NCBI GenBank assembly: GCA_036556325.1
Contig: DATBJR010000043.1
Location: 1-64,000 of the forward strand
DNA: 64,000 nt
Direction: 5' to 3'
Source of the DNA: DASSCW01 sp036556325
GTDB lineage: Bacteria > Chloroflexota > Limnocylindria > QHBO01
Under the pieces are notes generated by a model. It saw nothing but the letters and a program-made list of their open reading frames with translations. It was not told the origin of the DNA and did no database searches. Positions 21,148 through 29,666 of the stretch are shown here, piece after piece (position 1 is the first letter of the stretch; the number at the start of each line of letters is the position of its first letter). A program made the position numbers and the translations under genes.

Positions 21148-24100
21148 ATGCGCCGCCTGCCAGCCGCCATCCTCGGCCTCCTGCTCACCCTCGGCTCGAT
21201 GCCGACCGCCGCCGTCCGCGCTGCTGATCCCTCCCCGGCCTCATCCGTCTCGCCGGAGCCGCTGGCGACGGGTGCGGTCCTCACCGCCGACGGACGCGTC
21301 CTGCCACCGATGCCGGCCGGGATGGAGCAGACGTCGGTCCACGCCGAGATGCTCGCCGCCCATGCCGCCGATGTCGTGCGCTTCACGCCGGGCGGCGCCC
21401 CATCGGTGCTGCTCACGCCCACCGGCAAGATCCAGATGGCGGGGGCCGCGGTGGCGCCGGATGGCGGAGCCGTCAGCGCGCAGGTCTCCGCCGCCGGGCT
21501 GCCGAACGGGCTGCGCAAGGAGGTGTTCGGCTTCCTGCCGTACTGGATGCTGTCCGGCTCGGCACTGTCGTCGATGAACTACCACCTGGTCTCGACCATC
21601 GCCTACTTCAGCGTCAACGCCAAGATGACCGGCTACCTGGCCAAGGGCACCAGCACCAACCCCACGGCCGGCTGGGCCGGTTGGAAGAGCTCGGCCATGA
21701 CCGGGGTGCTCAACCGGGCCCATGAGCAGGGGGTGCGGGTGGTGCTGACCGTCACGATGATGGCCTGGGACAGCGCCTCCGCCAGCCGGCAGGCGTCGCT
21801 GCTGCAGACGGCCAGCGCGCGCAGCCGGTTGGTGAACCAGATCGTATCGGCCGTGCGCGACCGCGGCGCCGATGGCGTCAACCTGGACTTCGAGCCGCTG
21901 GCGACGAGCCTCCGCGACGAGTACGTCAGCTTCGTCAAGCAGCTGAAGCGCGGGCTCGCCAACGCCGGCGTGGGCGATTACCTGACGGTCAGCGTGATGG
22001 CCAGCGCAGCGACCTGGGCGACCGGCTACGACGTGGCGGGGCTGACGGCCGCCGACGCCGCCGACGCCCTGTTCGTGATGGGCTACGACTACAACTGGTC
22101 CGGCTCGTCGCGCGCAGGCGGCGTGGCCCCGATCCAGAGCCCGTTCACGATCGACGTGGCCGGCACCATGGCCGACTTCCTGACCCAGACCAGCGGCTCG
22201 AAGCTGATCTGGGGCGTGCCGTACTACGGCCGGACCTGGCCGACGAAGGCCAAGACCCTCAACTCGGCCACGCTCGGTGGCGGGTCGAAGGCGTACACCT
22301 ACACCGGCCACCTGGCCGAGGCCGGGCGCTACGGCCGGCGCTGGGACGACGTGGGCAAGGTGCCGTGGTATCGCCACTGGGATGGCGCGGCCGGTCACTG
22401 GGTGCAGGGCTACTACGACGATTCGCATTCGCTGGGCGTGAAGTACGACCTCGTCAACTCGCGCGGCCTCAAGGGCACCGGCATGTGGACCCTGCTCATG
22501 GACCAGGGCCGCGACGAGCTCTGGCGCCTGCTGGCGCGCAAGTTCGTGAACGACACGGCGCCGCCGGTCGGCGGCATCAGCCTGCTGCCGAGCTCGGTCG
22601 ACGGGGAGGCCTTCAAGGTCAGCTGGCGCGCCCAGGACTACGCGTCGGGGGTATCGACCTACGGCGTGCAGTGGCGACGCCCGGGCGGCGTCTGGCAGCA
22701 GTGGCTGAGCAACACGAAGGCGACGTCGGCCTGGTTCACCGGGACCGCCGGTCGCACCTACCAGTTCCGGATGCGCGCCATCGACGCCAAGGGCAACGTC
22801 CAGCCCTGGACGAGTCCTCCGGCGACGCCGACGTCGCTGACCCCGGCCGCCTTCGGCAAGGTGGTGGCCGCCACGCTCAACGTGCGGACCGGGCCCGGGA
22901 CGGGCTACGGCATCATCGACAGCGCCGCCGCTGGCGACCTGGTGTACGTCCTCGAAGGGCCCGTGAGCTCCGGCGGATACGAGTGGTATCGGGTCCAGTA
23001 CGGCTTCACCGAATGGCCCAGCGCCGACTACCCGACCATCGCCTGGATGGCCGGCAGCTCGTCCGGCACGCCGATGATCGCGCCGGCGCAGGCGCCAGCC
23101 GTGACCAGGCTGCGCCCCTTCGTGTCCCAGGGCAGCCGAACCGCCGCATTCAGCCCGAATGGAGACGGCGTGCAGGACAGCGCCACCATCGGTTTCAACC
23201 TGGCGGGGGCCACGAGCGCCACCCGGCTCGAGATCGTCGATGACGGCGGGGCGGTCGTCCGCTCCATTGGCCTCGGCGCACGTTCGGCCGGCGCCAACCA
23301 GGCGAGCTGGAACGGGCAGCTGGCATCCGGCGATCCGGCGCCCGACGGCCGTTACCTGGCCCGCATCGTGGCGACCGATGGAAGCGGCACGCTGCACGTC
23401 GGCCCGAGCGGCACCCTCAGCGCCGCCGCCCTGAAGCGCTGGGGCATCACCGTAGATGACGCTGCACCCGGCGTGGACGCCACGCCCGGGTCCGGCACAT
23501 CGATGGTGCCGGCCATGGCCAAGGTCGAGGTCGCCTTCACCGAGCCGATGGCGGGGCTGGACGGCGCCGCGGTCCAGCTCACGGCTGATGGCGTGCCCCT
23601 GGCCGCGCACGCGTACGTCCGCGCCGACGACCGCAGCGTCCTGCTCCGAGCGGACGATCCGCTGCCCACCGGCGCTGCCATCGGCGTGGTCCTGGACGCG
23701 TCGGTGCGGGACGCGGCCGGCAATCGGCCGGCGATGACCGCCTGGACCTTCAGCACGGCGCCCGGCCGGGCCTACGACCCGGCACGACACGGCACGCTGC
23801 GGCGCGGCACGCGGACCGGGTACGCCATCGGCGCCGATGGCGACCTGCTCCTCCGCCACACCGCGGGGCTGTCCGCGGCGCGGGACGTCACGCTCAGCCA
23901 GCGCGCCGTGCTCCCGAACCTGCCGGGTCGCTGGCTGTATGCCAGGAGCGGCCCCCTCGCCGGCCGCTGGCTGCGAGAGACGGCCAACCAGCACGTCGAC
24001 GGGTTCGTCTCGCGCACGACCTATGACACGGCCCAGCGGATCAAGCTGCGCGCGGGCGATCACCTCGGCTACCGCTTCACGCTCGACGGTCGCGTGCTGC

Positions 24101-24492
24101 GCACCAAGCGGCTCAGCCTGCGCAGGGGCGTGCTTGCCGCCTCGTCGGTGCGCGCCGTGATCAATGGTGTGACCTGGTGGCGGCTGTCTGGCGGGGCGCT
24201 GGACGGCTACTGGGTCGAGCAATCCGCGGCGGTGCATCGCCGCGGCGCCGTGGGCAGGCTGCAGTTCGCCGCTCCGCCGCGCGTCGACGTCGCCGCCGGC
24301 ACGTACACGGCGTACAGCTACGACTGGCTGGGACGGGTCCGCGGCTCGGTGACGGCGAAGGTCGGCAGCAGCACCGGTGTCCGCGTCGCGGCCTGGGCCG
24401 TCATCAACGGCACGCCCCGCTATCTCGTCAGCAGCGGGCCCTGGGCGGGCATGTGGCTGGCGGAGACCTCCGACACCCGGCTGCACGTCTGA
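21148..24492 (+). CDS. Exported multidomain GH18 (YaaH/chitinase-like) glycosidase with SH3, FlgD-like, Ig-like and repeat modules
   Basis: This is an exported protein of 1114 residues. After a signal peptide (to ~residue 29) and a linker comes a GH18 barrel at about residues 125-475: VFGFLPYWM, the catalytic DGVNLDFEP, VMGYDYNWSG and IWGVPYYGRTW. The Asp-Gly-Val-Asn form is typical of the YaaH/SleL peptidoglycan-acting branch; the acid Glu is present. Then follow a fibronectin-III-like domain (~480-565), a bacterial SH3 domain (VVAATLNVRTGPGTGYGI), a FlgD-type Ig domain (AFSPNGDGVQDSA), a Big_5-type Ig domain and three ~72-residue repeats. The ATG is chosen because GAGGTGA lies eight bases upstream; a GTG at 21136 overlaps that site. 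A cell-wall or surface glycan role is likely. Confidence 0.85.
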   Translation: MRRLPAAILGLLLTLGSMPTAAVRAADPSPASSVSPEPLATGAVLTADGRVLPPMPAGMEQTSVHAEMLAAHAADVVRFTPGGAPSVLLTPTGKIQMAGAAVAPDGGAVSAQVSAAGLPNGLRKEVFGFLPYWMLSGSALSSMNYHLVSTIAYFSVNAKMTGYLAKGTSTNPTAGWAGWKSSAMTGVLNRAHEQGVRVVLTVTMMAWDSASASRQASLLQTASARSRLVNQIVSAVRDRGADGVNLDFEPLATSLRDEYVSFVKQLKRGLANAGVGDYLTVSVMASAATWATGYDVAGLTAADAADALFVMGYDYNWSGSSRAGGVAPIQSPFTIDVAGTMADFLTQTSGSKLIWGVPYYGRTWPTKAKTLNSATLGGGSKAYTYTGHLAEAGRYGRRWDDVGKVPWYRHWDGAAGHWVQGYYDDSHSLGVKYDLVNSRGLKGTGMWTLLMDQGRDELWRLLARKFVNDTAPPVGGISLLPSSVDGEAFKVSWRAQDYASGVSTYGVQWRRPGGVWQQWLSNTKATSAWFTGTAGRTYQFRMRAIDAKGNVQPWTSPPATPTSLTPAAFGKVVAATLNVRTGPGTGYGIIDSAAAGDLVYVLEGPVSSGGYEWYRVQYGFTEWPSADYPTIAWMAGSSSGTPMIAPAQAPAVTRLRPFVSQGSRTAAFSPNGDGVQDSATIGFNLAGATSATRLEIVDDGGAVVRSIGLGARSAGANQASWNGQLASGDPAPDGRYLARIVATDGSGTLHVGPSGTLSAAALKRWGITVDDAAPGVDATPGSGTSMVPAMAKVEVAFTEPMAGLDGAAVQLTADGVPLAAHAYVRADDRSVLLRADDPLPTGAAIGVVLDASVRDAAGNRPAMTAWTFSTAPGRAYDPARHGTLRRGTRTGYAIGADGDLLLRHTAGLSAARDVTLSQRAVLPNLPGRWLYARSGPLAGRWLRETANQHVDGFVSRTTYDTAQRIKLRAGDHLGYRFTLDGRVLRTKRLSLRRGVLAASSVRAVINGVTWWRLSGGALDGYWVEQSAAVHRRGAVGRLQFAAPPRVDVAAGTYTAYSYDWLGRVRGSVTAKVGSSTGVRVAAWAVINGTPRYLVSSGPWAGMWLAETSDTRLHV
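23788..24489 (+). repeat. Three C-terminal repeats (copies 3-5 of 7 in the trio)
   Basis: Three ~72-residue protein repeats at about 23788-24003, 24031-24246 and 24277-24489. Entry motifs are GTRTGYAIG, GDHLGYRFT and GTYTAYSYD; two carry the RAVING / WAVING turn; closing motifs are GRWLRETANQH, GYWVEQSAAVH and GMWLAETSDTR. Confidence 0.72.
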
Positions 24493-24551
24493 CGCAGGCA
24501 CCCCATCGGTACCAGACCGATTAGGTCATGCCCCGGCCGCATGGTGCTCCG

Positions 24552-24557
24552 TAGGGT
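24552..24557 (+). promoter_or_regulatory. -10 box TAGGGT for the CAP gene
   Basis: CCGTAGGGTGAG lies about 50 bases before the ATG; a strong purine-rich ribosome site (AGAGGGGGA) follows at roughly 24588-24596. No -35 box is evident. Confidence 0.4.
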
Positions 24558-24605
24558 GAGCCCGAACTCATCCGACTGACCACTGCCAGAGGGGGACTCA
24601 TCCAG

Positions 24606-25607
24606 ATGCCCCAGTCCACGGGACGCGGACGCCTCGTCGCCGCACTCACCGCCCTGATGCTGCTGGCGGGCGCCGTCGCCGCCTCGCCAGCCACCACCCT
24701 CGCCTACGGTGGCGACGGGCTGCGGGCAGCCGCCAACCGGCTCCGCGCCGACGCCCATGTCCCGCCGGTGGCCGGCACCGCGCTGCTCGACGACATCGCC
24801 AGCCACCGCGCCAGCCAGCTGGTCCGCCTTGACCGCCTGGAGCACGACATGGACTACGTCACCCATCGGCTCAACGACGCCGGGGTGTGCTGGAAGCAGG
24901 CGGGCGAGATCCTGGCCTGGGAGAGGGGTGCCTCCGATTACGACTACCGGCGCACCGGGCAGGCCTGGTTCGATTCCGACACGCACCGGGACATCATGCT
25001 GGGCGCCGACTACAACGCCGCGGGTGGCGCCTGGCGCAGCGCGCCGCACCTGCAGCATTACTCGGTCATGGTCCTGGTGGAGCTGTGTGGCACGACCACC
25101 AGCTCGGTCAGCATCAGCGCCCTCAGGCCGCGCCGGACCTACGACCCGGACCGGCCGCTCGTCCTGCGCCGCGGCCGGCATACCGGCTACAAGCTGAGCG
25201 CGGAGGGATTCGTCGTGTCGCGCCGGACCGTGTCGTATGCCCACCGTGCCACGCGAACCACCTCCGGACGCGTCTACGTCGGCAACACGGCCTACCTGAA
25301 GGTCAGCAGCGGGAAGCTGCGGGGCTACTGGGTTCGGGAGAGCAGCCACACCCACGTCAGGGGCATGACCCAGTACCGCGAGTTCCAATCAGCGCGGGCC
25401 ATCTCGGTGGCGGCCGGCCGCCACCGCGGCCATCGCTTCGATTGGCTGGGACGCGTCACCGACTCCCGCGGCCGCATCTATCGCCACGCCACCCTGACCG
25501 CCGCCACCGCCCGCGCGGTGATCAACGGGCGCGTCTACCTGCGCTTCGCGAACGGCTGGCTGGCCGGACACTGGGTGCGGGACACCGGCCACATCACCTT
25601 CAGGTAG
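24606..25607 (+). CDS. Exported CAP (SCP/PR1-like) domain protein with C-terminal repeats
   Basis: This is an exported protein of 333 residues. A signal peptide runs to about residue 33 (ATTLAYGG). Residues ~38-160 form a CAP domain: NRLRADAHVPPVAGTALLDDIASHRA, the His of LDRLEHDMDY, AGEILAW and the closing AWFDSDTHRDIMLGADYNAAGGAW, which keeps the conserved His and the Gly-rich turn. Bacterial CAP domains have been linked to lipid, polysaccharide or peptide binding, and the function here is open. Two copies of the ~72-residue repeat complete the protein (YWVRESSHTHV and HWVRDTGHITF ends). It shares this module with the two preceding genes, so the three probably act at the same surface. Confidence 0.85.
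   Translation: MPQSTGRGRLVAALTALMLLAGAVAASPATTLAYGGDGLRAAANRLRADAHVPPVAGTALLDDIASHRASQLVRLDRLEHDMDYVTHRLNDAGVCWKQAGEILAWERGASDYDYRRTGQAWFDSDTHRDIMLGADYNAAGGAWRSAPHLQHYSVMVLVELCGTTTSSVSISALRPRRTYDPDRPLVLRRGRHTGYKLSAEGFVVSRRTVSYAHRATRTTSGRVYVGNTAYLKVSSGKLRGYWVRESSHTHVRGMTQYREFQSARAISVAAGRHRGHRFDWLGRVTDSRGRIYRHATLTAATARAVINGRVYLRFANGWLAGHWVRDTGHITFR
25149..25604 (+). repeat. Two C-terminal repeats (copies 6-7 of 7 in the trio)
   Basis: Two ~70-residue protein repeats at about 25149-25365 and 25392-25604. The second has the same RAVINGR turn and FDWLGRV segment as the last repeats of the GH18 protein, so these two genes share the closest copies. Confidence 0.72.
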
Positions 25608-25629
25608 GGGCCACGGTCCCCACGCGTCG

Positions 25630-25635
25630 TAGAAT
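25630..25635 (+). promoter_or_regulatory. -10 box TAGAAT for the rph operon
   Basis: CGTAGAATCGG ends eight bases before the rph ATG, so the mRNA would start one or two bases ahead of it. This single promoter could drive seven tightly linked genes to 31736. Confidence 0.5.
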
Positions 25636-25643
25636 CGGCGCCG

Positions 25644-26375
25644 ATGTCTATCGCCGTTGCCCGCCGTCCCGATGGACGCGCCACCACCCAGCTCCGGCCG
25701 GTCAAGATCGTGACCGACTACCTGAAGTTCGCCGAGGGTTCGGTTCTGATCCGGGTCGGGGATACGCGCGTCATCTGCGCGGTCACCATCGAGGATCGGG
25801 TGCCTGGCTGGCTACGCGGCAAGGGCACCGGCTGGGTCACCGCCGAGTACAGCATGCTGCCGCGCGCCGGGACCGAGCGCAGCCAGCGTGAGGCGCACAC
25901 CGGTCGCATCGGCGGGCGGACGCACGAGATCCAGCGCCTGATCGGACGGTCGCTGCGCGGGGTCATGGACCTGGCGAAGCTCGGCGAACGCACCGTCACC
26001 GTCGACTGCGACGTGATCCAGGCGGATGGCGGCACGCGTACGGCCAGCATCACCGGCGCCTACGTGGCGCTGGCCCGCGCACTGAAGAAGTACGGCATGG
26101 CGCACCTGCTGACCGGGCAGGTGGCCGCCGTCAGCGTCGGCATGTCGGGCGGCACGCCGCTGCTGGATCTGAACTACGCGGAAGACTCGACGGCCGACGT
26201 CGACTTCAACGTGGTGATGACCGATGACGAGCGATTCGTCGAGGTGCAGGGCACGGCTGAGCACCGCGCCTTCGACCGCGCGCAGATGAACGCGATGATC
26301 GACCTGGCGGCCGCCGGCATCCGCCAGCTGTTCGAGCTGCAGCGCACGGCCATCGACGCACCGGCTGCCGAGTGA
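25644..26375 (+). CDS. rph: Ribonuclease PH
   Basis: RNase PH trims the 3' ends of tRNA precursors by phosphorolysis. The 243-residue protein matches the family in length and motifs: RPDGRATTQLRPVKI near the start, GWVTAEYSMLPRAGTERSQRE, GRTHEIQRLIGRSLR, DCDVIQADGGTRTASITGAYVAL and LDLNYAEDSTADVDFNVV. The substrate and phosphate-binding residues in these motifs are present. It begins an operon: the stop overlaps the rdgB start by four bases (GTGA). Confidence 0.96.
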   Translation: MSIAVARRPDGRATTQLRPVKIVTDYLKFAEGSVLIRVGDTRVICAVTIEDRVPGWLRGKGTGWVTAEYSMLPRAGTERSQREAHTGRIGGRTHEIQRLIGRSLRGVMDLAKLGERTVTVDCDVIQADGGTRTASITGAYVALARALKKYGMAHLLTGQVAAVSVGMSGGTPLLDLNYAEDSTADVDFNVVMTDDERFVEVQGTAEHRAFDRAQMNAMIDLAAAGIRQLFELQRTAIDAPAAE

Positions 26376-26980
26376 GGGACCTCCTGCTGGCGACCGCGAA
26401 TCGCGGCAAGCAGCGAGAATTCGGCCGTCTGCTGGCCGGCATCCCCGGCCGGCTCGTCTTCCCGCAGGAGGTGGGCATCGACCTGGATGTGCCGGAGCCG
26501 TATCCGACCTACGCCGGCAACGCGGCTGCCAAGGCGGAGGCCTACTGCCTCGCATCCGGGCTGCTGACCCTGGCCGATGATTCCGGCATCGAGGTCGAGG
26601 CACTCGACTGGGGGCCCGGCGTGGTGACCGCACGGTTCGGGGGCGATGACGTGGCCGATCGGGTGGGGCTCCTGCTGGACGCGGTCGGCGACACGTCGCG
26701 TCGGGCGGCGCGCATGGTCTGCGTCCTGGCCTTGGCCACCCCTGCCGCGGGACCGGGCGGGTCGCCACGAATCGAGATCTTCCACGGAGAGATGAGTGGC
26801 GAGCTGACGCGCCAGGCACGCGGCGATGGCGGCTTCGGCTACGACCCCGTCTTCCTCGGGCCGAACGGCCGCACGAACGCCGAGCTGCCGGAGGGCGAGA
26901 AGGACGCGATCTCGCATCGGGGCCGCGCGGTCGCGGCGGCCATGCCGCGGCTTCGCGAGCTGCTGCAGGCGCCGGCATGA
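26372..26980 (+). CDS. rdgB: XTP/dITP pyrophosphatase (RdgB/HAM1)
   Basis: This house-cleaning enzyme hydrolyses non-canonical purine triphosphates (ITP, dITP, XTP) to monophosphates. The 202-residue protein starts LLLATANRGKQREF, the nucleotide-binding loop, and has TLADDSGIEVEALDWGPGVVTARFGG, GFGYDPVFLGPNG and AISHRGRA, all standard. The GTG start overlaps the rph stop, and its own stop overlaps the next ATG (ATGA). rph-rdgB pairs are common in bacteria. Confidence 0.95.
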   Translation: MRDLLLATANRGKQREFGRLLAGIPGRLVFPQEVGIDLDVPEPYPTYAGNAAAKAEAYCLASGLLTLADDSGIEVEALDWGPGVVTARFGGDDVADRVGLLLDAVGDTSRRAARMVCVLALATPAAGPGGSPRIEIFHGEMSGELTRQARGDGGFGYDPVFLGPNGRTNAELPEGEKDAISHRGRAVAAAMPRLRELLQAPA

Positions 26981-27570
26981 GCGAGCCGGCGTTCGTCCAC
27001 CCGACTGCCGAGGTCGAGCCGGGCGCGGAGGTCGGCAGCGGATCCCGCATCTGGAGCCACAGCCAGGTGCGAGCCGGGGCACGCATCGGGTCGGGCTGCA
27101 ACGTCGGCCGCAACGTCTTCGTGGACGTCGACGTGATCGTCGGCGACCGGGTGAAGATCCAGAACAACGCCAGCCTGTTCCGGGGCGTGACCGTGGAGGA
27201 TGGCGTCTTCATCGGTCCGCACGTGTGCCTCACCAACGACCGCCAGCCCCGCGCGGTGAACGCCGATGGCAGCCTGAAGACGGACGACGACTGGCAGGTG
27301 ACGCCCATCCTGGTGCGCACCGGCGCGGCAGTCGGTGCGGCCAGCGTCGTGCTGCCGGGCGTGACGATCGGCCGCTGGGCCATGGTCGGGGCCGGCTCGG
27401 TGGTCACCCGCGACGTCGCCGATCACGAGCTCGTGTTTGGCAGCCCCGCCCGCCGGCGCGGCAGCGTCTGCGTCTGCGGCCAGCCACTGCCCGATGGGCT
27501 CGACGGTGCCCCGTTTGCCGGCAGCTGCCCGGCCTGCGGACGCCCGTTTCCGCCCGAGGCCGAGCGGTGA
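26977..27570 (+). CDS. Left-handed beta-helix N-acetyltransferase (WbpD/WlbB-like) with zinc ribbon
   Basis: This 197-residue protein is a hexapeptide-repeat acyltransferase. The repeats run from VHPTAEVEPGAEVGSGSRIWSH to about residue 155, with the loop LTNDRQPRAVNADGSLK typical of the WbpD/WlbB group that acetylates the 3-amino group of UDP-GlcNAc(3NH2)A using acetyl-CoA. The last ~40 residues form a small CxC...CPAC zinc ribbon, often seen in this group. Neighbours wecB, a Gfo/Idh/MocA oxidoreductase and a UDP-sugar dehydrogenase support the diacetamido-uronate pathway. Exact substrate is inferred. Confidence 0.85.
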   Translation: MSEPAFVHPTAEVEPGAEVGSGSRIWSHSQVRAGARIGSGCNVGRNVFVDVDVIVGDRVKIQNNASLFRGVTVEDGVFIGPHVCLTNDRQPRAVNADGSLKTDDDWQVTPILVRTGAAVGAASVVLPGVTIGRWAMVGAGSVVTRDVADHELVFGSPARRRGSVCVCGQPLPDGLDGAPFAGSCPACGRPFPPEAER

Positions 27571-28661
27571 GGGTCGTCACCGTGGTCGGTGCCCGTCCGC
27601 AGTTCATCAAGGCCGCACCGGTGAGCCGCCAGCTGCGGCCGCGGCACCGGGAGATCCTGGTGCACACCGGCCAGCACTACGACGACGCCATGAGCGCAGC
27701 CTTCTTCCGCGAGCTCGAGTTGCCGGACCCCGATCTCAACCTGGAGGTCGGCAGCGGGACGCACGGGGCGCAGACGGGGGAGATGCTGCGCGCGCTGGAG
27801 CCGGTGCTGCTGGAGCACGAGCCCGACGGCGTGCTGGTCTACGGCGACACCAACTCCACTTTGGCCGGCGCACTGGCAGCGGCCAAGATCGCCTATCCCG
27901 GGGGCCGCCGTCCGTGGCTGGCGCACGTGGAGGCGGGGCTGCGCTCGTTCAACCGGGCGATGCCCGAGGAGCGCAACCGCATCGTCGCCGATCACCTGGC
28001 GGACCTGCTGCTGGCGCCGACGCCGGCCGCGGCCAGCCAGCTGTCGGCTGAAGGGCTGGGCGAGCGTACCCGGGTGGTGGGTGACGTCATGGCCGATGCC
28101 GTCTGCTGGGCCGCCGATCGCGCCGATCTGCACCTGCCCGCCGAGGCCGAGCAGCGACCCGGCTTCGTGCTGCTCACGCTCCACCGGGCCGAGAACGTGG
28201 ATGATCCGCGCCGCCTGGCCGCCTGCCTGGCCATGCTGCCGCACGATCGCCCGGTGATCTGGCCGATCCACCCCCGGACCGCGGCCGCGCTGAGCGCCGC
28301 CGGACTCGCGCCGGCGGCCAACGTCTGCGTGCTCGAGCCGGTCGGCTACCTGCCGATGCTGGCGCTCGAGCGTGCCGCGGCGGCCGTCGCCACCGACTCC
28401 GGCGGCGTGCAGAAGGAGGCCTACCTCGCCGGCACGCCGTGCATCACGCTGCGCGCCGAGACCGAGTGGGTCGAAACCGTCGCTGCCGGCTGGAACCGGG
28501 TCGCCGGCGAGGATCCCGATGCGCTGCGGGCGGCCCTGGCCGATGCGGCGTTCATGGACCGCTCCCGGGCACGGCCCGAGCTCTTCGGCGACGGCCACGC
28601 CGCGGAACGCATCGTCGCCGCGCTGGAGCGGCTTGACGTGGCATTCCCGGCCTCCGGATGA
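27567..28661 (+). CDS. wecB: UDP-N-acetylglucosamine 2-epimerase (WecB/WbpI-like)
   Basis: This non-hydrolysing epimerase inverts C2 of UDP-GlcNAc, or of its 3-acetamido uronate derivative as in WbpI. The 364-residue protein shows VVGARPQFIKAAPVSRQL, HTGQHYDDAMSAAFF, VYGDTNSTLAGALAAAK, HVEAGLRSFNRAMPEERNR and a C-terminal TDSGGVQKEAY, with catalytic-site residues in the usual places. The start is the GTG overlapping the previous stop; the open frame upstream lies inside rdgB and is rejected. Context suggests WbpI function, but a WecB/MnaA role supplying UDP-ManNAc for a teichoic-acid-type linkage unit is equally possible. Confidence 0.92.
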   Translation: MRVVTVVGARPQFIKAAPVSRQLRPRHREILVHTGQHYDDAMSAAFFRELELPDPDLNLEVGSGTHGAQTGEMLRALEPVLLEHEPDGVLVYGDTNSTLAGALAAAKIAYPGGRRPWLAHVEAGLRSFNRAMPEERNRIVADHLADLLLAPTPAAASQLSAEGLGERTRVVGDVMADAVCWAADRADLHLPAEAEQRPGFVLLTLHRAENVDDPRRLAACLAMLPHDRPVIWPIHPRTAAALSAAGLAPAANVCVLEPVGYLPMLALERAAAAVATDSGGVQKEAYLAGTPCITLRAETEWVETVAAGWNRVAGEDPDALRAALADAAFMDRSRARPELFGDGHAAERIVAALERLDVAFPASG

Positions 28662-29656
28662 CCGGCGAGGCGCTCCGCGTCGGGGTCATCGGCCTGGGGA
28701 GCATGGGCCAGCATCACGCCCGGGTCTGGTCGTCGCTGCCCGGTGCCGAGCTGGTGGCGGTCGCCGATCCGCGCGCCGACGTGCTGGAGCGCGCCACCGC
28801 GGCGACCGGCTCGCGCGGGTACGCCGATGCGCTGGAGATGCTGGCTGGCGAACGGCTGGACGTCGTCAGCGTGGCAGCGCCGACGTCCCTGCACTGCGAG
28901 CTCACGGTGGCCGCCCTGCGCGCCGGGGGCAACGTCCTGGTCGAGAAGCCAATCGCCGCCGACCGGCGCGAGGCGCAGACGATGATGGAGGCCGCGGCGG
29001 TCGCCGGCCGCCTGCTGACGGTCGGCCATATCGAGCGCTTCAACCCGGCCATCGTCGAACTGCGCCGCCGCCTCGGCCTTGGCGAGCTGGGCCGCATCTT
29101 CGAGGTTCGGGCGGAGCGGCTGGGACCGTTCCCGGACAGGATCCGCGACGTCGGAGTGGTTGTGGACCTCGCGCCCCACGACCTGGACGTCATGCGCTTC
29201 CTGCTCGGCTCGGACCCGGTGCGGGTCTACGCGGAGACCGAGCAGCGCATCCACACCGATCACGAGGACCTCTTCGTGGGCGTGATCAAGTTCGCCAACG
29301 GCGCGGTCGGCCTGCTCGATATCAACTGGCTGACGCCCACCAAGCAGCGGCGGCTGTCGGTGACGGGTGAAGGCGGGATGTACGTGGCGGACTACCTGTC
29401 GCAGGAGCTGACCTTCTTCGCCAACCCGTCCGATGCCTCCGTCGCGGCGGGTCCGTCGCAGCCGCGCCACATCGAGCGGCGCGAGCCGCTGGAGGTCGAG
29501 CTCGAGGCCTTCGTCGCCGCGGTGCGCGACGGCGGGCCTCCACCGGTCGAACCGCGCGAGGCGCTGGTGGCGCTGCAGCTGGCGCGGGCCATGGTCGAGG
29601 CCGCCAACACCGGCAACGCGCTGAGCGGCCCGGCGCTGGCCGAGGCGCTGCGGTGA
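28658..29656 (+). CDS. Gfo/Idh/MocA-family NAD-dependent oxidoreductase (WbpB/WlbA-like)
   Basis: This 332-residue protein has a Rossmann domain (VGVIGLGSMGQHHARVWSSLP) and the catalytic VEKPIAADRREA with Lys97, then the alpha/beta domain with GHIERFNPAI and LAPHDLDVMRFLLG. In WbpB/WlbA this fold oxidises C3 of UDP-GlcNAcA to the 3-keto sugar, ready for transamination. The cluster supports that substrate, although the family is broad and sequence alone does not fix it. It starts with an ATGA overlap on wecB. Confidence 0.85.
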   Translation: MTGEALRVGVIGLGSMGQHHARVWSSLPGAELVAVADPRADVLERATAATGSRGYADALEMLAGERLDVVSVAAPTSLHCELTVAALRAGGNVLVEKPIAADRREAQTMMEAAAVAGRLLTVGHIERFNPAIVELRRRLGLGELGRIFEVRAERLGPFPDRIRDVGVVVDLAPHDLDVMRFLLGSDPVRVYAETEQRIHTDHEDLFVGVIKFANGAVGLLDINWLTPTKQRRLSVTGEGGMYVADYLSQELTFFANPSDASVAAGPSQPRHIERREPLEVELEAFVAAVRDGGPPPVEPREALVALQLARAMVEAANTGNALSGPALAEALR

Positions 29657-29666
29657 GGCGCCGGAC

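Noticed and set aside
21241..24501. A 1086-codon open frame on the minus strand opposite the GH18 gene
   Set aside because: The translation is Arg/Gly/His/Pro-rich with no domain motifs, as expected from antisense reading of GC-rich codons. The plus-strand gene has clear domains and a signal peptide.
25605..25625. GGGG-CCACGGT-CCCC hairpin after the CAP gene as a terminator
   Set aside because: Four-base arms and no T-run. No convincing intrinsic terminator was found anywhere in the window.
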